Positions 58,766-64,000 of a stretch of 64,000 nucleotides of DNA are shown in pieces. Position 1 is the stretch's first letter. Each line of letters opens with the position of its first letter. The notes beneath the pieces are model-generated. The model ran no database searches. It was not told the origin of the DNA and saw only the letters and a program-made list of their open reading frames with translations. The stretch is taken from positions 84,559 through 148,558 of the forward strand of contig NZ_VFNX01000007.1 in the NCBI RefSeq assembly GCF_006715785.1, given 5' to 3'. A program made the translations under genes and the position numbers. The DNA is from Streptomyces puniciscabiei (lineage in GTDB: Bacteria; Actinomycetota; Actinomycetes; Streptomycetales; Streptomycetaceae).

Positions 58766-59979
58766 GGCGCGATCCTCGGTGCCCAGCGGCCGATGCGTTC
58801 CGCGCCGCGCAGCGCGTCCACGTCGCCGGGACCGCACAGCACCAGCCGGTCCTCGAGCCAGGACGGGCTGTAGCCGCGGGCGGCGTACGAGGTGGGGGTG
58901 GCCAGCCGGCCGCGCAGTTCGGCGGCGTAGTGCGCGCCCAGCCCCTCGACCACCCCGCCGCCCACGCCGAGCAGATCGAGGTGCGGGTCGAGACACCACA
59001 GGGTGCGGATCAGCTGGGCGACCGGCTCGACGCACAGGCCGAGCAGCCGCCGGGCCGCCGGATCGCCCGCGTCGAGGGCGCCCGGCAGCCACTGGGCCAC
59101 GTCCGCGGCGCCGGCCAGCCCCAGCCGCTCGGCGACCCGGACGAATCCGGGCCCTGCGGCGACCGAGGCGAGATGGCCGTGGCCCCCGCACTCGCACACC
59201 AGCCCTGCCAGCTCCGGCGGGCAGGCGGCGGCCAGATGCCCGACCTCGCCCTGGAGCCCCCACCCGTCCACCGGGATGACGGACCGCTCCAGGTCGGCGA
59301 TCCTGAGCCCGATGCCGCTGCTGACGGTCAGATAGCCGACGCGCCGGGTGCCGGGCCGGGCGCGCGTGGCGGCGAAGTCGGCGAGGGCGGCGGTGACGTC
59401 GTTGACGAGGGTCCAGGTCACGTCGGGCCGGTACGCGCGCAGGGCGCCCAGCAGGTCGTACGGTTCGTCCGCCGCGCCCCACAGCGGGGCCGAGCCGTGG
59501 ACGACGCCGGTGACGTGGTCGATGGCCGCGCCGAAGGAGACCGCGGCCCGCGCGCCGGGCGGGGCCGCCCGGCCCAGCAGCTCGACCATGTCCCGGCGCA
59601 GGTCCGCCACCGCCCGCCCGGGCCACCGCAGCCGGCTCGGCGACGGCACGCGCTCCACCGCCCCACCGGCCCGCCAGCGCACCCAGGTGCCGCCGACATC
59701 AGCGGCGAGGGTCGCTCCGGGAGCGTGCGCGGGGACGGCGGGGCGTGCGGCGGTCAGCGTGGCGAGGGAGCCCGGGTCGGGGGAGCCCGGGTCGGGGGAG
59801 GCGGGTGCGTCTTCGGCCGGCGGGGTGCCGGGTGTCCCGGCGGTCGTGGGGGTGCCGGAGTGCTCGGTCGCAGGGGTGCCGGATCCGGTGCCCGGGGCCG
59901 CGGTCCGCATCGGGTGGGCCGTCGGGTTCGTGCGCACCGCGGGTGGCTGTGCCGGGGTCGGGGCGGGCCGTCCGGTCAT
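58762..59979 (-). CDS. ROK-family kinase (cyclitol/sugar kinase)
   Basis: The 405-residue protein has an N-terminal low-complexity tail of about 90 residues (Pro/Thr/Ala-rich), then phosphate motif LAADVGGTWVRWR, catalytic WTLVNDVTAALADF, EVGHLAAACPPE and the zinc motif CECGGHGHLAS. ROK-type kinases phosphorylate 2-epi-5-epi-valiolone in the acarbose and validamycin pathways (AcbM, ValC), so a 7-kinase role is plausible. The tail is unusual for the family. ATG 59979 overlaps the phosphatase stop. Confidence 0.88.
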   Translation of the reverse strand: MTGRPAPTPAQPPAVRTNPTAHPMRTAAPGTGSGTPATEHSGTPTTAGTPGTPPAEDAPASPDPGSPDPGSLATLTAARPAVPAHAPGATLAADVGGTWVRWRAGGAVERVPSPSRLRWPGRAVADLRRDMVELLGRAAPPGARAAVSFGAAIDHVTGVVHGSAPLWGAADEPYDLLGALRAYRPDVTWTLVNDVTAALADFAATRARPGTRRVGYLTVSSGIGLRIADLERSVIPVDGWGLQGEVGHLAAACPPELAGLVCECGGHGHLASVAAGPGFVRVAERLGLAGAADVAQWLPGALDAGDPAARRLLGLCVEPVAQLIRTLWCLDPHLDLLGVGGGVVEGLGAHYAAELRGRLATPTSYAARGYSPSWLEDRLVLCGPGDVDALRGAERIGRWAPRIAP

Positions 59980-60656
59980 CGCCGTACCAGCCCGCCGTCG
60001 TTCACCGGCTCCGGTGTGGACAGGGTGACCGCGCAGGTGGTCGGGTCGGTGGTGACGTGGAAGCCCCGGAAGTCGGCGTGGCGCTCGGCCTCGTGGTCGT
60101 GGGCGGCACAGGTGCCGATGACCACCGTGCGGGCACCGGAGGCCAGGCCGGCGCGGATGCCGGCGGGGGAGTCCTCGAAGACGACCGTCTCGCGCGGGGC
60201 CCGGCCGAGCAGGCCGGCGGCGTGGAGGTAGCCCTCGGGGTCGGGCTTGCCGCGGGTGATGTCGTCCGCGCTGACCAGGACCGGGGGCACGGGCAGGCCG
60301 GCGGCGCCGAGCCGGACCTCGGCCAGCCGGCGGCTCGCGGAGGTGACCACCGCCCATGAGCCGGACGGCAGGGCGGCGAGGAGTTCGGGGGCGCCGGGGA
60401 TCGCGGTGATGCCGGTGGTCTCCGACTCCTCGTGCGCGACCAGTCGGCGGGTCTCGGCCGCTGCCAGGGCGGCGTCGGGGACGAAGCGGTGCACGGTCTC
60501 CCGGGTGGGACGGCCGTGGGCGAAGGCGAGGACCGCGGGGAGGTCCAGGCCGTGCCGCTCGCTGAAGCCCGCCCAGGTGGACTCGACCAGGGCGGTGGAG
60601 TCCACCAGCGTTCCGTCCATGTCGAACAGCAGTGTGTGCGCCTGAAGCAGCGGCAA
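59976..60656 (-). CDS. HAD-family phosphatase (beta-phosphoglucomutase-like)
   Basis: The 226-residue protein has motif I LLFDMDGTLVDST, motif II VVTSASRR, motif III GKPDPEGY and motif IV VFEDSPAGIRAG. A helical cap (FAHGRPTRETVHRF) follows motif I. It would act on a sugar phosphate or cyclitol phosphate. Start TTG 60656 has GAGGAG at 5-nt spacing; longer frames start upstream without family match. 34 bp after the SDR gene, the only gap in the operon. Confidence 0.9.
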   Translation of the reverse strand: MPLLQAHTLLFDMDGTLVDSTALVESTWAGFSERHGLDLPAVLAFAHGRPTRETVHRFVPDAALAAAETRRLVAHEESETTGITAIPGAPELLAALPSGSWAVVTSASRRLAEVRLGAAGLPVPPVLVSADDITRGKPDPEGYLHAAGLLGRAPRETVVFEDSPAGIRAGLASGARTVVIGTCAAHDHEAERHADFRGFHVTTDPTTCAVTLSTPEPVNDGGLVRR

Positions 60657-60690
60657 CGGGTCTCCTCGGTGGGGAGTTGGGGGGCGAGGG

Positions 60691-61458
60691 TCAGGCGCGG
60701 GTGCCCGCGAGGGGGCGGGACTGGGACACGGGGACCCCGGCGTGGACGGGCGTCCAGCTGCGGTCCTCGCGCACGACCAGCGCCTCACCGGCGTACGGCA
60801 CCCCCCGCGTGCGGGCGAGTTCGGCCGCGAGGGGCGCGAAGTGGCCCGGTGTCATGTAGGCGCCGTAGTCGAAGTCCGCAGGGCGGCGGGCGCGGATGCC
60901 GGGGGTGTCGACCATCCCGGCGGGCAGCGCCTGGACGAACGTCACCTCGGCCGGGTCGGTCTCCTGGGTGACGGAGCGGATCAGCGAGTCGGCGGCGGCC
61001 TTGGTGGCGGCGTAACCGGACCGGTGGGGGCCCGCGTTGTAGACGACCTCGGAGGAGATGTGCAGGAACAGTCCGGGGCGGGCCGCGCGCAGGGCGGGCA
61101 GGGTGGCCTTCAGGGTCCAGGCCAGGCCGTGCACGTTGACGGCGAACTGGTCGAGCCAGTCGCTCTCGCGGACCTCGGTGAAGGGCTCGCGCCGGGAGGT
61201 GAAGTAGACGGCCGAGTAGCAGACCAGGTCGACCCGGGGCGGCGTACCGGAGCGCAGAGAGGCCTGGGCCCGGTCGCCGTCGCGCAGGTCGAGCCGGTGC
61301 CAGGCGAGCAGGTCGGCGCCGGCGCCGGTGGGGCGGGTGCGGCTGAAGACGTGGGTCTCGATGCCCTGGGCGGCCCAGGCGTCGGCGACGCCCCGGCCGA
61401 TGCCGGTGGACCCGCCGATCACGACCGCGGTGGCGGGCTCCCGCACCGGGGCGCTCAC
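60691..61458 (-). CDS. short-chain dehydrogenase/reductase
   Basis: The 255-residue protein has NAD(P) motif VVIGGSTGIGRGVADAW, catalytic Ser region HISSEVVYNAG and YAATK (Y-x-x-x-K). The NNAG motif is replaced by CYSAVYF, a noticeable deviation. It may oxidise or reduce a cyclitol ketone. GTG 61458 overlaps the cyclase stop (GTGA). Confidence 0.9.
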   Translation of the reverse strand: MSAPVREPATAVVIGGSTGIGRGVADAWAAQGIETHVFSRTRPTGAGADLLAWHRLDLRDGDRAQASLRSGTPPRVDLVCYSAVYFTSRREPFTEVRESDWLDQFAVNVHGLAWTLKATLPALRAARPGLFLHISSEVVYNAGPHRSGYAATKAAADSLIRSVTQETDPAEVTFVQALPAGMVDTPGIRARRPADFDYGAYMTPGHFAPLAAELARTRGVPYAGEALVVREDRSWTPVHAGVPVSQSRPLAGTRA

Positions 61459-62705
61459 GCGCTCACCCGTACGGACGCGGCGGCCGGGGTACGGCCCGCC
61501 GCCCGGGCCTTGTCGCGCAACAGGGCGGTGGCGTCCCGGAGTTCGGCGGGGGTGACGTCGTCCACGAACCGGTGCCGGCCGATCCCGACGGGCAGCGGCA
61601 GCCGCTGCCGGCCGTCGCGGTGGCGCACGGTGTCGAGCAGGGCGGCCTCCAGCAGCGCCGGGTCGTCCAGGACGTCGTTCCACAGCGGCAGGCCGAGCGA
61701 GGCGGCGACGGCGTAGATCCGGTCGGCCTGCGCGGTGCTGACGTCACCGCGCCGGGCGGCGAGTGCGGTGGTGAGCGCCATGTCGATCATCACGGCCTCG
61801 CCGTGCAGCAGTTCGGGCAGCGCGTGCATCTCGACGGTCGGGCTGAAGGTGTGGCCGTAGTCGACACAGCGCTCCAGGTGGGACTCCCAGAGGTTGGGCT
61901 GGAGCTCCTCCAGCATGAGGTGGATGGCCTCGGCGATGATCGCGTCCGCGGCGGCGGCCAGCTCGCCGGTGGTGCCCTGCAGGCGGTCGGCGTGCACGGC
62001 GGCGCCCCAGGCCTCCAGCAGCCCGAACAGCTCCTCGGAGCGGATCAGGGCCATCTTCATGATCTCGGCGAGGCCGTTGCTGATGTGCCGCGGCTCCAGA
62101 GTGCGCAGGAAGGTGCGGTCCAGGAAGGTGGCCGTGGCCGGGGCGTAGGTGCCCAGGCGGTTCTTGCCGCGGCCGTAGTTGACACCGGTCTTGACCCCGA
62201 CTCCGGCGTCGACCAGGCCGATCAGGGTGGTGGGGATGCGGATGTACGGAGTCCCGCGCCGGTAGAGGCTCGCGGCGAAGCCAACGATGTCGGTGAGGAC
62301 ACCGCCGCCGATGGCGAGGACGGGCTCGCGGCGGCGGTCGATGCCGAAGTCGTTCATGGCGTCGACCACGCGCAGGACGGAGTCCCACTCCTTCACGGGC
62401 TCGTCGGCGCGCAGCGGCACCATCGCGGCCCGCACGCCGTGGTAGCCGAAGTAGTCGCGTATTTCCTGGCCGTAGTGGGTGTCGACGTTCTCGTCGATGA
62501 CCACCAGCCGCCGGTCACCGGAGCGCAGGGGGGCGTCCGGGCAGGCGTCGAGCAGGGCCGTGTTGTCGAGGGCGAACAGGTGGTCGGAGCTGACGACGTG
62601 GTAGCGGACCTGGCGGACGGCCTCGACCGTCCAGGCGGGTCCGCTCGCCGGGCCGTTGTCGACGCTGTGCCGCAGGCCCTGGGTGAAAGACGTACCGCTG
62701 CGCAT
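61455..62705 (-). CDS. 2-epi-5-epi-valiolone synthase-like sugar-phosphate cyclase
   Basis: The 416-residue member of the dehydroquinate-synthase superfamily has LVVIDENVDTHYG, NAD loop IGGGVLTDIVGFAAS, PTTLIGLVDAGVGVKTGVN, then GKNRLGTYAP. Zinc ligands are Glu in GLAEIMKMAL, His in CVDYGHTFSP and His in LLHGEAVMID. Length near 410 and KNRLG favour EEVS, which cyclises sedoheptulose 7-phosphate, over dehydroquinate synthase (about 360). ATG 62705 follows GGAGGAG; first gene of an eight-gene minus-strand operon. Relatives are AcbC and ValA. Confidence 0.9.
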   Translation of the reverse strand: MRSGTSFTQGLRHSVDNGPASGPAWTVEAVRQVRYHVVSSDHLFALDNTALLDACPDAPLRSGDRRLVVIDENVDTHYGQEIRDYFGYHGVRAAMVPLRADEPVKEWDSVLRVVDAMNDFGIDRRREPVLAIGGGVLTDIVGFAASLYRRGTPYIRIPTTLIGLVDAGVGVKTGVNYGRGKNRLGTYAPATATFLDRTFLRTLEPRHISNGLAEIMKMALIRSEELFGLLEAWGAAVHADRLQGTTGELAAAADAIIAEAIHLMLEELQPNLWESHLERCVDYGHTFSPTVEMHALPELLHGEAVMIDMALTTALAARRGDVSTAQADRIYAVAASLGLPLWNDVLDDPALLEAALLDTVRHRDGRQRLPLPVGIGRHRFVDDVTPAELRDATALLRDKARAAGRTPAAASVRVSA

Positions 62706-62764
62706 GTCTCCTCCGGGTTCGGAAGGGTTTCTCACAGGACAATCGTCTCTGAGGCGATCGCTGA

Positions 62765-62780
62765 TGCCAATATATTAGCA
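62765..62780. promoter_or_regulatory. near-palindromic operator between cyclase and XRE genes
   Basis: TGCCAATATATTAGCA has only one mismatched pair and lies 60 bp upstream of the cyclase start. Its complement contains TATATTGGCA, also found at 47901-47910 before the first MFS gene. Candidate binding site of the divergent XRE protein. Confidence 0.55.
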
Positions 62781-62886
62781 CTCCTGTTGGGCACGGTGTC
62801 ATTCGTGTTACGCTTCAAGCGTCTCGGCGACTGAAATGGGCGGCCGAGTCACCCGACCCGAGTCGACGCAGCCCAAGGAGTCGGAG

Positions 62887-63348
62887 ATGGCCACGCTGGC
62901 GGAACGCCTCAACGCCTGGTTCGCGGACGCGGCCACCACGGACGCCGTGGGCCGCCGCCGTGAGCCCTCCACGGCCGAAGTCGCCCAGGCGATCTCGGAG
63001 GACCCCTCGCACGACGTGACCATCTCCCGGAGCTATCTGGCCGCGCTGCGCAACGGCTCGCAGACCAACCCCACGATCAGCGTGCTCGCGGCGATCGTGC
63101 AGTACTTCCGCGCCCGCCCGATGACCCTCCCGGTCTCGGTGGGCGCCCTCATCAACGAGGAGACGGCGGACGACGCCGACGATCCGGCCTGGGCGTCCGC
63201 GCTCGCCGACCGGCAGGTCCGCTCGATCGCGATGCGGGCCGGCGGAATGACCCCGGAGATGCGCGAGCAGCTGCTGTCGATCATGGACGCGCTGGACGCC
63301 CCGAGGCCGTCCGCGCCGAGCCCGGAAGGACAGGACACCGACCGATGA
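62887..63348 (+). CDS. XRE-type transcriptional regulator
   Basis: The 153-residue protein has an N-terminal helix-turn-helix: LAERLNAWFADAATTD, EPSTAEVAQAISE and ISRSYLAALRNGSQTNPTIS, then VLAAIVQYF. The C-terminal part is acidic with a helix (MTPEMREQLLSIMDAL). This is the pattern of small Streptomyces XRE/sporulation-type regulators. ATG 62887 has AAGGAG (62875-62880) at 6-nt spacing. Divergent from the cyclase operon, hence likely its regulator. Overlaps the next gene by ATGA. Confidence 0.88.
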   Translation: MATLAERLNAWFADAATTDAVGRRREPSTAEVAQAISEDPSHDVTISRSYLAALRNGSQTNPTISVLAAIVQYFRARPMTLPVSVGALINEETADDADDPAWASALADRQVRSIAMRAGGMTPEMREQLLSIMDALDAPRPSAPSPEGQDTDR

Positions 63349-64000
63349 AGGCCGTGGGCATCACCCGCACCGGAGGCCCGGAGGCACTCGGCCTCCTGGA
63401 CCTGCCCGAACCGGACACCGACGGACCGGGCGCGGGCGGGCCGGACGCGGGCGGGCTCGTCATCCGGGTGGCAGCCGCCGCCGTCAACCCCGTGGACCTC
63501 GCGACCCGTTCGGGCCTCATCCCCACCGCCCTCCCGGCCGTCCTCGGCTGGGACCTGGCCGGCACGGTCGCCCACGCGCCGCAGGGCTCCGGCTTCACCC
63601 CCGGCGACCGGGTCATGGCGATGACCGCCCAACTCGGCACCGGCGTCGGCAGCATGGCGGAATACGTCCGCTTCGACCCCGCCTTCGTCGTCGGCGTCCC
63701 CGACTCCCTCGGCCTCACCGACGCCGCCGCCCTGCCGCTGGCCGGCGTCACCGCCGTCCAGGCACTGCGCCGCACGCCCGAGCGCGCCGGCCGCCGGGTA
63801 CTGCTCGTCGGCGCCCAGGGCAGCGTCGGCGGACAGCTCGCGCCGCGCCTGCTGGACGAGCCGGAGACCCGCACCGACCTCCTGGTCCGCCCCGGTGACG
63901 GCGAGACCTGGCGGGAACTGCGCGCCGGTCGCCCCGGCGAGGGCGCGGTGCTGACCGATCCGGCAGGCGTCGAGGCCAAGGCGTACGACGTCGTCGTGGA
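63345..64000 (+). CDS. quinone oxidoreductase-like zinc-family dehydrogenase, 5' part
   Basis: The frame runs off the right edge after 218 codons. It has KAVGITRTGGPEALGLLDLP, AAAVNPVDLATRSG, LGWDLAGTVAHAPQG, FTPGDRVMAM and the NADPH motif LLVGAQGSVGGQL. No zinc ligands are seen, as expected for the quinone-oxidoreductase branch. It is translationally coupled to the XRE gene (ATGA) and may belong to a stress or detoxification unit rather than to the cyclitol cluster. Confidence 0.9.
   Translation, partial: MKAVGITRTGGPEALGLLDLPEPDTDGPGAGGPDAGGLVIRVAAAAVNPVDLATRSGLIPTALPAVLGWDLAGTVAHAPQGSGFTPGDRVMAMTAQLGTGVGSMAEYVRFDPAFVVGVPDSLGLTDAAALPLAGVTAVQALRRTPERAGRRVLLVGAQGSVGGQLAPRLLDEPETRTDLLVRPGDGETWRELRAGRPGEGAVLTDPAGVEAKAYDVVV

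Noticed and set aside
54188..59279. Very long plus-strand frames opposite the cyclitol operon
   Set aside because: Low-complexity antisense frames; the minus-strand genes have complete family motifs and coupled starts.

Overview
The window is high-GC actinobacterial DNA with Streptomyces-style gene organisation: dense operons, ATGA/GTGA stop-start overlaps, GGAGG ribosome sites, GTG/TTG starts and LuxR-type two-component genes. A telomere-protein pair (tap, tpg), a parA/parB operon with an array of eight 17-bp palindromes, and two replication-like modules with their own iterons indicate the core of a linear replicon, most likely a large Streptomyces linear plasmid. Specialised-metabolite clusters lie on both sides of this core.

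Layout. (1) 1-543: the 3' part of a dTDP-glucose 4,6-dehydratase gene. (2) 652-6082: a compact thiazole/oxazole-modified RiPP (TOMM) locus. It has a precursor with three tandem 14-residue repeats around FTFCAQAA, a fused E1-YcaO cyclodehydratase, a histidine kinase/response regulator pair, and a protein resembling only the N-terminal part of SagB dehydrogenases. (3) 6369-21285: a reducing type II polyketide cluster in the order ACP, C9-type ketoreductase, didomain aromatase/cyclase, KS-alpha, chain-length factor. Tailoring genes follow: SnoaL-like, two small monooxygenases, ferredoxin plus P450, two flavin hydroxylases, a TcmI-type cyclase, a covalent-flavin oxidase and a luciferase-like enzyme. 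(4) 22-28 kb: hydrolase, Fic/Doc-like toxin-antitoxin pair, degenerate serine-type tRNA, acetyltransferase, a DUF4097 protein, a small exported peptide and a gamma-butyrolactone-receptor-type TetR regulator. (5) 27.7-38.8 kb: plasmid core with a prim-pol, P4-type primase and small-protein operon, iteron set I, tap-tpg, parB-parA with parS sites, and two small winged-helix genes. (6) 38.9-43.8 kb: LysR/MFS pair and a DUF4097-DrrA-DrrB-type operon. (7) 44.1-47.4 kb: a second, diverged primase/small-protein module with iteron set II. (8) 47.9-62.9 kb: a cluster built around a 2-epi-5-epi-valiolone synthase-like sugar-phosphate cyclase. It also has a ROK kinase, HAD phosphatase, three dehydrogenases, an isomerase-like protein, three membrane acyltransferases, a patatin-like hydrolase, an alpha/beta hydrolase and two MFS transporters. 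(9) 62.9-64 kb: an XRE-type regulator and a truncated quinone-oxidoreductase-like gene.

How the parts work together (inference). The TOMM cyclodehydratase is translationally coupled to its multi-core precursor and could heterocyclise the Cys, and perhaps the Thr, of each repeat; no FMN dehydrogenase domain is visible, so azolines rather than azoles would be expected. The PKS genes would build and first-ring-cyclise a C9-reduced polyketide that is then heavily oxidised. In the valiolone cluster a sedoheptulose-7-phosphate-type substrate would be cyclised, phosphorylated or dephosphorylated, oxidised or epimerised, and possibly acylated and exported. The two ends of that cluster share a TATATTGGCA motif near the divergent regulator gene. 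The duplicated primase modules with distinct but similarly built iterons suggest a cointegrate or inverted duplication whose two initiator systems diverged.

All calls come from reading the sequence. No database search was possible, and product structures are not predicted beyond class.
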